DNA of 55,687 bases from assembly GCA_903940425.1 (NCBI GenBank), contig CAJAKX010000056.1, positions 1 to 55,687 of the forward strand. Direction: 5' to 3'. A model generated the notes under the pieces. It did not search any database and had not been told where the DNA came from. It saw only the letters and a program-made list of their open reading frames with translations. The first letter of the stretch is position 1; the number at the start of each line of letters is the position of its first letter. This document shows positions 8,870 through 16,729 of this stretch, one piece after another. Position numbers and translations under genes: made by a program. This DNA is from an uncultured Opitutia bacterium (lineage in GTDB: Bacteria > Verrucomicrobiota > Verrucomicrobiia > Opitutales > Opitutaceae).

Positions 8870-8888
8870 TGTCAACTAATAGTTGACA
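8870..8888. repeat. 19-bp palindrome, copy 1 (TGTCAACTAATAGTTGACA)
   Basis: Perfect palindrome with 9-bp arms and one central base. Three more copies are at 39092-39110, 53202-53220 and 55488-55506. This one has the complementary central base and is bracketed by near-identical direct repeats of ATCCCCTGGGG (8849 and 8889). It overlaps the 3' end of the polymerase gene. A one-base loop makes it a poor hairpin, so a protein-binding or mobile-element end role is more likely than a terminator. Confidence 0.75.
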
Positions 8889-10266
8889 ATCCCCTGGGGC
8901 AGGAGGGGCGCGCTTTCCCGGATGATCTCCGGCGGTGGCTTCTCGCCATGACCGGCCGGTTGCCATCCGGTGAGGGCACAACGCCGCGCCACTTTTTTTC
9001 CGGCCGGATGACCTTCGACTGCGCGGGGTCGATCTCCTCGATCTCCGGCTGGGGAATGCGCGTGAAGGCGATGCGCATCGGCGCGTAACCCGTGGCCCCG
9101 TGGGCGCCGCCAAAGTAGACCGTGTTCTTGCCGTAGGCGCGGTTGAGGGCGTCCACGATGTCGTGCAGCCGCCCGCGCGCCTGCTCCTGTTCATGGGTGA
9201 AAAGGTCGGGCGTGTGGCCCGGCAGCTCGATCAGGTTGAACAGCACGACGCCGACTTGGAACGGCGCGCGGCCGCGCCCGGACCGGCGCTCCCAGATCTG
9301 GGTGAGCGCGTGGGTAAACTGGAGGGTGTCCTGGGTCTCGTTGAAGCGCAGCTCGTCGCTCCAGCCGCGGCCCGCGCGGTGCCGCACCGAGACGTGCAGC
9401 CCGCCCGCGTAGAGGCCCATGTGACGCAGGCGCATCGCGGCCTTCTGCAGCAGGCGGTGCAGCACCGCGAGGGCGGCGGTCTCGTTGCGCAGTGAGGGCG
9501 GCAGCACGTGCAAATGCCCGACGGTCCGGTGTTCGCGCGCCGCCAGCGGCACGTCCTCGCCGCGCAGGCGCGCATGCATGCGCGCGCCCTCGATGCCGCC
9601 CCAGATGCCGCGCAGCTCCGCCTTGGTCGCGGCGTAGAGCTTCCGCACCGTGTCGATGCCGCGGGCGCGCAGGCGGCGCTCCATGTTTCTGCCGATGCCC
9701 ACGAAATCGGCGATCTCCAGTCCCAGCAGGCGCGCCGGCACGTCGGCATCCTCCAGCACCACCAGCCCGTCGGGCTTTTGCATGTCCGAGGCGACCTTGG
9801 CCAGGAACCGGTTGGCCGCGATGCCGATGGAGCAGGTGAGGCACGCGCCGGCCTCGCGGGCGAGCGCCGCCTTGATGCGCCGCGCGCGCGCCACCGCCTT
9901 CTCGCGCGGCGCGAACGTCGCGGTGAGCTCGCAGGCCACCTCGTCGATCGACTGGACCTCGGTCACGTGCAGGCACGACTCGATGATCGCGATGAGCCGG
10001 CGGTGGTACTGGATGTAGAGCGCAGGGCGCGCCTCGACGATGGTGATGCCGGGGCACAGCCGCCGCGCCTCGTCCACCCGCGTGCCCACCTTCACGCCGT
10101 GCCGCCGGGCATCGTAGCTGGCCGCGATGCAGCACGAGGTCTCGGCTAGGACCGGGGCGACGCCCACGGGCCGGCCGCGCAGCTCCGGGCGCTCCTGCTG
10201 CTCGCAGGAGGCGAAGAACGAGTTGAAATCAACGATGAGCGACCGCAGCGGCACGCCGGCCAGCAT
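8872..10266 (-). CDS. Y-family DNA polymerase (DinB/UmuC type)
   Basis: 464 residues of a translesion polymerase that copies past damaged bases with low fidelity. The palm has the metal-binding Asp in LIVDFNSFFASCEQQ and the second acidic pair in EVQSIDEVACELT; the finger motif CCIAASYDARRHGVKVGT is present; helix-hairpin-helix DFVGIGRNMERRLRARGI and the little-finger domain follow. The DFNSFFASCEQQ wording is closer to a diverged UmuC/DinB branch than to Escherichia coli DinB. The last residues (GLSTIS and stop) come from the 19-bp palindrome, so the C-terminal tail was probably changed by insertion of that repeat. It is divergent from the phosphoesterase gene, 80 bp apart. No LexA box was recognised. 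Confidence 0.85.
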   Translation of the reverse strand: MLAGVPLRSLIVDFNSFFASCEQQERPELRGRPVGVAPVLAETSCCIAASYDARRHGVKVGTRVDEARRLCPGITIVEARPALYIQYHRRLIAIIESCLHVTEVQSIDEVACELTATFAPREKAVARARRIKAALAREAGACLTCSIGIAANRFLAKVASDMQKPDGLVVLEDADVPARLLGLEIADFVGIGRNMERRLRARGIDTVRKLYAATKAELRGIWGGIEGARMHARLRGEDVPLAAREHRTVGHLHVLPPSLRNETAALAVLHRLLQKAAMRLRHMGLYAGGLHVSVRHRAGRGWSDELRFNETQDTLQFTHALTQIWERRSGRGRAPFQVGVVLFNLIELPGHTPDLFTHEQEQARGRLHDIVDALNRAYGKNTVYFGGAHGATGYAPMRIAFTRIPQPEIEEIDPAQSKVIRPEKKWRGVVPSPDGNRPVMARSHRRRSSGKARPSCPRGLSTIS

Positions 10267-10346
10267 GGCGGGCGCCGGGGCGGGGTCAAACGGGGGCCGG
10301 CCCAGTCCGCCTTTGCCAAACGGATGAGATTCTGCTCTCTGAACTG

Positions 10347-10784
10347 ATGCGCATCGCCGTTCTGGCTGACACGCACGACCGTTATCCGCCCGGCCTGCCG
10401 CGGCGCCTGCGCGGCGCCGACGAGATCTGGCATCTGGGCGACGTGTGCGATCCCGCGCTGCTGGCGGTGTTTGAGCAGCTCGGGCCGCCGCTGCGCGTGG
10501 TGCTCGGCAATTGCGACTGGCACCCCGGCTGGCCGCGCGAACTCCGCCTGCAACGCGACGGCGTGCGATTTGTGCTGATCCATGCGCCGCCCGCGCGGAC
10601 CCCGCCCGAGACCGACGTCGTGCTGCACGGCCATACGCACGTGCCGCGCGACGAAACCGATGCGCACGGCGTGCGCTGGCTCAACCCCGGGTGCATCTCG
10701 CGTCCCCGCGGCGGCGCGCCGCCGAGCTTCGCGTGGCTGAGCATCCGTCCGGGCCGGTTCGACTGGCGCGTCGTGCCGCTGTAA
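10347..10784 (+). CDS. MJ0936/YfcE-type metallophosphoesterase
   Basis: 145 residues with the complete calcineurin-like set: DTHDRY (metal site, residues 8-13), GDVCD, GNCDW, the His in LIHAPP, and HGHTHVPRDE. These small cytoplasmic enzymes cleave phosphodiesters with two metal ions; natural substrates are mostly unknown. The protein ends just after the LNPGCISRPRGG signature common to YfcE. The next gene starts 6 bp after its stop, so the two are probably co-transcribed. Confidence 0.88.
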   Translation: MRIAVLADTHDRYPPGLPRRLRGADEIWHLGDVCDPALLAVFEQLGPPLRVVLGNCDWHPGWPRELRLQRDGVRFVLIHAPPARTPPETDVVLHGHTHVPRDETDAHGVRWLNPGCISRPRGGAPPSFAWLSIRPGRFDWRVVPL

Positions 10785-10790
10785 ACCGCC

Positions 10791-11375
10791 ATGCGCAAGC
10801 AACTGCCCAATCTGCTCAGTCTGCTGCGAATCGTCGTGCTGGCCCCGCTGATGGTGGCGCTGGCGTGGACGACGGGTTCGCGCTCGTGGTTTCTGGCGCT
10901 GCTCGGCGCCGCGCTGGTGACGGACGCGCTGGACGGCTTCCTCGCGCGCCGGCTGGGGGCCGAGTCCGATCTGGGCCGCCGGCTCGACAGCTGGGGTGAC
11001 TATGTGATGACCGCCGCGGTGGTGACGGCGATCTGGCGGTTGTGGCCGGAGGTGATGCAAAAAGAATGGCCGTGGTTCGTGACGACGCTGATCGGGTGTT
11101 TTGCCATCGTGGCCTACGGGCTCGTCCGCTGGCGCCGCGTGCTGGGCTTCCATACATGGCTGGCCAAGGCGATGGCCATGGTCCTGCCGGCCGGGGTGGT
11201 GGTGCTGCTGGCCGGATGGTCCGCGGTGCCGTTTCATGCCGCCGTGATCCTGCAGGTGCTGTGCGGGGTGGAGGAAATGGTGATCGCCTTTCTCCTGCCC
11301 GGCTTTTCCGGGCACATCCCCAGCTTCTGGCACGCGCTGCAGCGACGCCGGGAGGGCCCGTCAAACCGGGCGTGA
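10791..11375 (+). CDS. CDP-alcohol phosphatidyltransferase family membrane protein
   Basis: 194 residues with about five to six membrane helices. The full family motif is present: DALDGFLARRLGAESDLG, then RRLD and SWGD, supplying the two-metal site. Such enzymes move a phosphatidyl group from CDP-diacylglycerol to an alcohol, making phosphatidylglycerol phosphate, phosphatidylserine or phosphatidylinositol phosphate. The short length and MRKQLPNLLSLLRI start resemble PgsA, but the acceptor alcohol cannot be read from sequence. It sits 6 bp after the phosphoesterase gene; a phosphatase next to a phospholipid synthase could act on the same product, which is speculation. Confidence 0.8.
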   Translation: MRKQLPNLLSLLRIVVLAPLMVALAWTTGSRSWFLALLGAALVTDALDGFLARRLGAESDLGRRLDSWGDYVMTAAVVTAIWRLWPEVMQKEWPWFVTTLIGCFAIVAYGLVRWRRVLGFHTWLAKAMAMVLPAGVVVLLAGWSAVPFHAAVILQVLCGVEEMVIAFLLPGFSGHIPSFWHALQRRREGPSNRA

Positions 11376-11394
11376 AAACTGCTCCGGGCCATCC

Positions 11395-11937
11395 GTGAAG
11401 ATTGATCTTTTGTCCGGCGAAACCGTCACGTCACGACTGCCCGAGTTGGACAGACTGCTCACCGACGCCGTGCAGAACGGCGCGTCGGTGGGCTTCGTGC
11501 TGCCGCTCGCGGACGGCGAGGTGGAGGCTTACTGGCGCAAGGTGGGCGCCGAGGTGTCCGCCGGGGATAAACTGTTTTTCGCCGCGTTCGACGAGGGCGG
11601 ACGCCTCGTCGGCAGCGCGCAGCTGGCGCTCGAGCCGCGCGCCAACGGGCGGCATCGCGCCGAGGTGCAGAAGGTCATGGTGCTGGCGGCGCACCGCGGG
11701 CGCGGCATCGGGGCGGCGCTCATGACGCGGGTCGAGGCCGAGGCCCGGGCACGGGGCCGCGCTCTGCTGTTTCTCGACACGAGCGTGGGGGCGGGTGGCG
11801 CCACGAAATTCTACGAACGGCTGGGCTACACGTTGGCCGGCGGCATCCCGGATTTCGCCGCTGATCCCGATGGCCGCCTGGCGCCGAACGCCATCTACTA
11901 CAAGCGACTGAACGCATCGACACCGGGGGCGCAGTGA
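11395..11937 (+). CDS. GNAT family N-acetyltransferase
   Basis: 180 residues, starting with GTG at 11395. The acetyl-CoA site is clear: VQKVMVLAAHRGRGIGAALM holds the pyrophosphate-binding Q/RxxGxG/A motif, followed by LFLDTSVGAGGATKFYERLGY, the usual motif B. Close family members acetylate small molecules or toxins (the tabtoxin-resistance and related groups share LDTxxGxxAxxFY). It lies 19 bp after the phosphatidyltransferase gene, so it may be the third gene of that operon. Substrate unknown. Confidence 0.8.
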   Translation: MKIDLLSGETVTSRLPELDRLLTDAVQNGASVGFVLPLADGEVEAYWRKVGAEVSAGDKLFFAAFDEGGRLVGSAQLALEPRANGRHRAEVQKVMVLAAHRGRGIGAALMTRVEAEARARGRALLFLDTSVGAGGATKFYERLGYTLAGGIPDFAADPDGRLAPNAIYYKRLNASTPGAQ

Positions 11938-11939
11938 GG

Positions 11940-11962
11940 TTTGTAACGTAATACGTTACAAA
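11940..11962. repeat. 23-bp perfect palindrome between convergent genes
   Basis: Arms TTTGTAACGTA (11940-11950) and TACGTTACAAA (11952-11962) flank a single central A. It begins 3 bp after the acetyltransferase stop and lies 21 bp before the end of the convergent ABM gene. There is no T-tract. Its inner 19 bases share the plan of the repeated palindrome (TGT, four bases, TANTA, four bases, ACA) although the four-base blocks differ. Confidence 0.65.
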
Positions 11963-11983
11963 TTCCACTGGAGGAACTCGCAT

Positions 11984-12328
11984 TCACGCCGTGCGTTGAA
12001 AGCCGTAGGCGCGCTCGACGCGCGCGATCCTCACCTCGTAGGTCTCGTACCACGTCTCGCGTCCGCCGCGCTGGGCCTGCTGGTGCTCGGTGTCTCGCTT
12101 CCAGGCGAGGATCGCCGCCTCGTCGCGCCAGTAGCTCACCGTGACGCCCATGCCGTCGGCGCCACGCATGCTCTCGAGGCCGAGGAAGCTGTCGTAGCGG
12201 GAGCCCAGCTCCGCCATCCTCCGTGCCATGGCGCCGTAGCCGTGGTCGCCCTCCGGGCGCCGGGAGGTGAAGATCACGGCGCAGTAGGGTGGCGCGGGAG
12301 TGCGGGCGAGGCCGGAGGTCGTACTCAT
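11984..12328 (-). CDS. antibiotic biosynthesis monooxygenase (ABM) domain protein
   Basis: 114 residues from ATG 12328; the frame is open further upstream but homology starts at MSTTSGLARTP. It has the dimeric ferredoxin-like ABM fold: YCAVIFTSRRPEGD, a helix with YGAMARRMAELGSRYDSFLGLES, then GVTVSYWRDEAAILAWKRDTEHQQAQ and a final strand. The WRDEAAILAWK pattern is typical of single-domain enzymes such as HmoA-like or unknown-function stress proteins. Heme degradation, quinol oxidation or no enzyme activity are all possible. It is convergent with the acetyltransferase gene and divergent from the peptidase gene. Confidence 0.75.
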   Translation of the reverse strand: MSTTSGLARTPAPPYCAVIFTSRRPEGDHGYGAMARRMAELGSRYDSFLGLESMRGADGMGVTVSYWRDEAAILAWKRDTEHQQAQRGGRETWYETYEVRIARVERAYGFQRTA

Positions 12329-12423
12329 GATCGGCAAGCTAACGGCTGCGGTGAACGAGGCAAATTTCCGCCCCAATCCGCAGTCGCGGAAAACTGGCGG
12401 CTGGTCTTTTTCCGGGGAAATGT

Positions 12424-13152
12424 TTGAGTGCGCCCGCAATCGTGGCGGAACCGACGGCATATTTCGAGACCTCGTCCGGGGCGACGGAGCCCGAGGTCAG
12501 GTTTGTCCGCAGCGCGCGCGCGCGCCATTACCGGCTCACGCTGCGGCGCGACGGCGTCGCCGTGGCCACCGTTCCGCGCCATGGCTCGGAGCGCGAGGCG
12601 CGGCGGTTCGTCGAGCAGCACCGCGCCTGGCTGGAGCGCGCCTGGGCACGGCAGCTGGCCCGGCCGCGCGCCGCCGAGGTGTGGACGCCCGGAACGCCCG
12701 TGCTCTGGCGGGGCGAAGCGCAGCCGATCCGCGTGGCGGCGGAGGGCGGGCGGCCGATGGTTTGTCTGGGCGCCGACGTGTTCCGCGTGCCGCGGCTCGA
12801 CGGCGATCTGCGTCCGGCGCTCGAGGCGCAGTTCGCCCGCCGGGCGCGCATCGAGCTGCCCGCCCGCGCCTGGGAGCTCGCGACCGAAACCGGCATTGAA
12901 GTCCGCAACGTCACGATCCGTAACCAGCGCTCGCGCTGGGGTTCGTGCTCGGCTCGCGGCACGATCTCGCTCAACTGGCGGCTGGTGCAGTCGCCCGATT
13001 TTGTGCGCGATTACATCATCCACCACGAGTTGATGCATCTGCGGGAGATGAACCACTCGGCGCGGTTCTGGGCGCGGGTGGAGGCGGTCTGCCCCGCGTG
13101 GCGCGCCGCCGAGCGCTGGCTCAAGCGGCACGGAAGCCTGCTGGGCCTGTAA
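12424..13152 (+). CDS. YgjP/DUF45-type zinc metallopeptidase
   Basis: 242 residues. The chosen start is TTG 12424; the next option is GTG 12442, so the first few residues are uncertain. The catalytic motif HHELMHLREMNHSARFW contains HExxH-type zinc ligands (HELMH) and the third ligand His in NHSxxFW, exactly as in YgjP/WLM-like proteins. The preceding QRSRWGSCSARGTISLNWRL is the other hallmark. The N-terminal 90 residues form the beta-rich SprT/YgjP region. Substrate and role are unknown in the family. Confidence 0.85.
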   Translation: MSAPAIVAEPTAYFETSSGATEPEVRFVRSARARHYRLTLRRDGVAVATVPRHGSEREARRFVEQHRAWLERAWARQLARPRAAEVWTPGTPVLWRGEAQPIRVAAEGGRPMVCLGADVFRVPRLDGDLRPALEAQFARRARIELPARAWELATETGIEVRNVTIRNQRSRWGSCSARGTISLNWRLVQSPDFVRDYIIHHELMHLREMNHSARFWARVEAVCPAWRAAERWLKRHGSLLGL

Positions 13153-13173
13153 ACCGCGCGCCGGCGCCAGGGT

Positions 13174-14154
13174 TCACGCGGGCGGTGCGGGCTTCTCCGG
13201 AACGAACGCACTGGCGAGCACGGACATGGTGAGCACGCCGCCGATGACGCCCAGCGCGGCGCCGGTGGAGATGTCGATCCAGGGTTCGGTCAGCATCTTC
13301 ACGCCGATAAACACGAGGATGATCGCAAGTCCGAGCTTCAGGTAGCGGAAGAGCTGCATGACGCCGTTGAGCGCGAAGTAAAGGGAGCGCAGGCCGAGGA
13401 TCGCAAAGACGTTGGAGGTGAGCGCCACAAAGCCGTCCTTGGTGATCGCCAGCACCGCGGGCAGCGAGTCGAGCGCGAAGACCAGGTCGGTTGTTTCGAC
13501 GACCAGCAGCACGATAAAAAGCGGCGTGGCCGCAAACCGGCCGGCTTCGCGCGTGAAGAAGTGTCCGCTCTCCTGCTGCGTCACCACCGGGAAGAACCGG
13601 CGAAAGACCCGCACGGCCAGATTGCGGTCGGGATTGACGTCCACCTCCTCCCGGCGGGGCAAGGCCATCTTGATGCCCGTGTACACGAGAAACGCGCCGA
13701 AGAGGTAGAGCACCCAGTGAAAGCGCTGGATCACGCTCACGCCCGCCAGGATGAAGGTCGCGCGCATCAGCACGGCGCCGACGATGCCCCAGAACAGCAC
13801 GCGGTGCTGCCACTTGGGCGCGACCTTGAAGTAGGCGAAAATGACGATGAAGATGAAGACGTTGTCGACGCTCAGGCACAGCTCGACGAGATAGGCTGCG
13901 AGAAACTGGTTGCCGAACTCGGCGCCCCGCCAGCGGTAGACCAAGCCGTTGAAGACCATGGCCAGGGTGAACCAGATTCCGCACCAGACGAGCGCCTCCT
14001 TCATTTTCACCTCGTGCGAGTGACGCTGGAACACGCCGAGGTCCAGCGACAGCATGGCTGAAATAAAGGCAAAGAAACCGGCCCACGCCCACCAGGGGAG
14101 CGGGAGGAGGGGGTCGAGGATGGCGAACAAGGGCGGCATCAGACGGGGAAGCAT
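13174..14154 (-). CDS. TerC/Alx family integral membrane protein
   Basis: 326 residues from ATG 14154; ATGs at 14208 and 14139 are alternatives. It has about nine membrane helices and the acidic motifs of the family inside helices: FISAMLSLDLGVF, VELCLSVDNVFIF and VETTDLVFALDSLPAVLAI. TerC/Alx proteins are linked to tellurite resistance and manganese export coupled to protein folding in the membrane. The gene begins about 75 bp after the tolC stop on the same strand, so it may be read through from the exporter operon. The gap is too short for a yybP-ykoY riboswitch, which often precedes such genes. Confidence 0.88.
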   Translation of the reverse strand: MLPRLMPPLFAILDPLLPLPWWAWAGFFAFISAMLSLDLGVFQRHSHEVKMKEALVWCGIWFTLAMVFNGLVYRWRGAEFGNQFLAAYLVELCLSVDNVFIFIVIFAYFKVAPKWQHRVLFWGIVGAVLMRATFILAGVSVIQRFHWVLYLFGAFLVYTGIKMALPRREEVDVNPDRNLAVRVFRRFFPVVTQQESGHFFTREAGRFAATPLFIVLLVVETTDLVFALDSLPAVLAITKDGFVALTSNVFAILGLRSLYFALNGVMQLFRYLKLGLAIILVFIGVKMLTEPWIDISTGAALGVIGGVLTMSVLASAFVPEKPAPPA

Positions 14155-14227
14155 TGCCGCCGCCGGTTGGGCAGCGCAAGCGGAACTGGTCTCGCCGGCG
14201 CAACCCAAGGCTGACGCTGAAAGCGGG

Positions 14228-15571
14228 CTACTTGACCGCCGTTCCGATGGCGCGGTCGTACGCGGCGCGGGCCGTCAGGTGGCTCCAGCGGGCCTCGGCC
14301 AGCGAGGCCTCGGCGCTGGCCAGCGCCGTCTGCGTGTCGAGCAGGTCGGTGATGAGCGCGGCGCCGGTCTGGTAGCGCTCGCGCACCACGCGCAGGCTTT
14401 CCTCGCTCGCGCGGACGCTGGTTTCATTGGCGGCGATGGAATCCCAGGCGCGTTCGAGTTCATTGGCCGCGGCCCACACCTCTTGGCGCACCTGCAGCAC
14501 CCGGCTGTCGTAGACGGCCTGCTCGCGGGCCAGCTCGGCCTTCGTGCGCGCGAGATGGTGAACGCGGCTGTCAGCGTCGAACACGGGCATGTCGACGGAC
14601 AAACCCACCTGCCATTCCTTTGTTGCCGGCAGGAAATCGGTGTCGTTCCAGCCGTAGGAACCGTCGGCGCGCAGCTTGGGAGCGCGGGCGGCGCGCGCCC
14701 CATCCACGCCCGCGCGGGCGGCCGCGACGCGCAATTGCTCCGACTTCAGTTCGGGGCGGCTGGCGATCGCCTGGCGGACGGCGGTCTCGATGCCGGCGGT
14801 GGCGGGTGGCGGGGCGCCGGGGGCGGGCGGGGCGATGGCGAGGGCGATTTCGGCCGGGCGGCCCATGGCGGTGTTGAGCTGGCCGGCGGCCGTGCGGACG
14901 CGGCTCCGGGCGCTGATCAACTGCAACTGCGCCGACGCCACCTCGGCTTGGACGCGCAGCACGTCGGCCTGCGGCACGGCACCGGCTTCACGACGGGCTT
15001 GCGCTAGGGCGAGATGACTTTCCGTGCGGGCGAGATTCCGCTCCGCCACGCCGAGCAGTTCCTGTGCGGCGGCGAACGTGTAGAAGGCCGACTGCACTGA
15101 CAGGCGCACGTCCCCGCGGGTGGCGGCGGCGTCCGCCTGGGCGCTGCCGAGCCGGGCGCGGGCGGCTTCGAGGCCGGCGTGGCGCTCGCCGAAGTCGAAC
15201 AACGTCACGCGCGACGACAGGCCGCCGGTCCAGTCGTCGAGCGGGCCGATGATTTTCGGCATGCTCAATCCCGGCAGGGTGAGGCCGGACGGCAGGAAGG
15301 CGCGCCGCTGCCAGCGGTGATAGCCGGCGTTGAGATCGACCTGCGGCCAGTAGGGCGCGCGGGCCTCGCCCATGGCCTCGGTCGCGGCGGAGACGCCGGC
15401 CTCAGCGGCGGTGAGCAGCGGTTGATGGTCCGCGGCGAGGCGCAGGCAGTCGTCGAGCGTGAGCCCGTTCGACATGCTCAGGGCGGCCGGGGCGGGGGCC
15501 GCGGGTTCGGCGGCGCAAAACGGGGCGACGGCCAGCAGGACGAGGGTGGACAACGGGACGAAGGTTTTCAT
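14228..15571 (-). CDS. TolC-family outer membrane efflux protein
   Basis: 447 residues with a signal peptide (VLLAVAPFCAAEPA) and two OEP repeats of coiled helices. Marks include LTLDDCLRLAADHQPLL at the start, YWPQVDLNAGYHRW, and near the end RYQTGAALITDLLDTQTALASAEASL, the classical TolC repeat motif. It forms the trimeric outer membrane duct. It is the last component of the exporter operon, 25 bp after the second permease, and gives the ABC-2/HlyD system a dedicated exit, as in YbhGFSR-type pumps of Gram-negative bacteria. Confidence 0.9.
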   Translation of the reverse strand: MKTFVPLSTLVLLAVAPFCAAEPAAPAPAALSMSNGLTLDDCLRLAADHQPLLTAAEAGVSAATEAMGEARAPYWPQVDLNAGYHRWQRRAFLPSGLTLPGLSMPKIIGPLDDWTGGLSSRVTLFDFGERHAGLEAARARLGSAQADAAATRGDVRLSVQSAFYTFAAAQELLGVAERNLARTESHLALAQARREAGAVPQADVLRVQAEVASAQLQLISARSRVRTAAGQLNTAMGRPAEIALAIAPPAPGAPPPATAGIETAVRQAIASRPELKSEQLRVAAARAGVDGARAARAPKLRADGSYGWNDTDFLPATKEWQVGLSVDMPVFDADSRVHHLARTKAELAREQAVYDSRVLQVRQEVWAAANELERAWDSIAANETSVRASEESLRVVRERYQTGAALITDLLDTQTALASAEASLAEARWSHLTARAAYDRAIGTAVK

Positions 15572-15596
15572 GCAGGTTAGCGGTTGCAGGCGGGAT

Positions 15597-16727
15597 TTAG
15601 GCGAGCGTCTTGTGGAAGCGTTTGACGGCGAAGGTCAGTACGCACAGGCCGATGACGAAAAGCGCGGTCATCTGCGGCCAGAGCACGTCCGGGCCGACAC
15701 CCTTGAGAAAGATGCTGCGGATGATGACGAGGAAATGCCGCAGCGGGTTGGCGAGCGTGATCCACTGGATCACCAGGGGCATGTTGGCGACGGGATAGAT
15801 GAAACCGGAAAGCAGCATCGCCGGGAAAAAGAAAAAAAACGTGGTCATCATCGCCTGCTGCTGGGTGCCGCTCACGGTCGAGATGAACAGCCCGATGCCC
15901 AGGGTCGTCATGAGGAAGAGCGCCGTGCAGAACAGGAGGAGCAGCAGGCTGCCGCGAATCGGGATGTCGAACCAGAAGACGCCCACGGCGGTGACCAGCA
16001 GCACGTCGATGAAACCGATGACGGCGAACGGCAGGCACTTGCCGAGGATGAATTCCACCGGCTGGATCGGCGTGACCATGATCTGCTCGATCGTGCCGGC
16101 CTCCTTCTCGCGCACAATGGCCATGCTGGTCAGCATGAGGCTGACCAGCATCACCAGCATCGCCATGATGCCGGGCACGATGTAATTGCGGCTCTCGAGA
16201 TTCTCGTTGAACCAGGCGCGGTACCGCAGGTCCACGCTGCCGGTGACAAAGGTCCGGCCCGCCTGGCGCAGGGCCTGCTCGACCATCACCTGGTTGCCGT
16301 AGGCGGTGGCGATCGCCACGCTGTAATTGAGCACGAGGCGCGCGGTGTTCGAGTCCGAGCCGTCCACCAGCAGTTGCACCGGCGCGGCGCGGCCGGCCGC
16401 GAGGTCGGCGCCGAAGCGGGCGTTGATCTGCAGGATCGCGCTGGCCTCCGCCGCGTCGATGAGCGCGCGGGCGCGGGCCTCGTCGTTGGTGTACTCGACC
16501 GCGTCGAAATAGTCCGAACCGGTAAAGCGCGTGATCAAGGCGCGGCTGGCGGGCGTGTGGTCGCGGTCGATGATGACGAGGCGGACGTGGCGCACGTCCA
16601 TGGTCACGGCGTAGCCGAAGATCAGGCACTGGATGATCGGCAGGCCGAAGATCACCATGCGCATGCGTGGATCGCGGAGGACCGAACGGAACTCCTTGCG
16701 GAGCATGGTGACGATGCGTTCCCCCAT
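15597..16727 (-). CDS. ABC-2 type exporter permease (second)
   Basis: 376 residues from ATG 16727; the frame is open upstream into the preceding gene but that is a shadow. Layout: one N-terminal helix after MGERIVTMLRKEFRSVLRDPRMRM, a periplasmic domain of about 150 residues with VIIDRDHTPASRALITRF and VDGSDSNTARLVLNYS, and five C-terminal helices including ASTIVREKEAGTIEQI-like IVREKEAGTIEQIMVTP. This is the YhhJ/YbhR plan. The gene starts 2 bp after the stop of the first permease, so the two are tightly coupled and probably form a heterodimeric channel. Confidence 0.88.
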   Translation of the reverse strand: MGERIVTMLRKEFRSVLRDPRMRMVIFGLPIIQCLIFGYAVTMDVRHVRLVIIDRDHTPASRALITRFTGSDYFDAVEYTNDEARARALIDAAEASAILQINARFGADLAAGRAAPVQLLVDGSDSNTARLVLNYSVAIATAYGNQVMVEQALRQAGRTFVTGSVDLRYRAWFNENLESRNYIVPGIMAMLVMLVSLMLTSMAIVREKEAGTIEQIMVTPIQPVEFILGKCLPFAVIGFIDVLLVTAVGVFWFDIPIRGSLLLLLFCTALFLMTTLGIGLFISTVSGTQQQAMMTTFFFFFPAMLLSGFIYPVANMPLVIQWITLANPLRHFLVIIRSIFLKGVGPDVLWPQMTALFVIGLCVLTFAVKRFHKTLA

Positions 16728-16729
16728 GA

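Noticed and set aside
14155..14227. yybP-ykoY manganese riboswitch before terC
   Set aside because: Only about 75 bp separate the terC start from the tolC stop and no paired structure of that class is visible.
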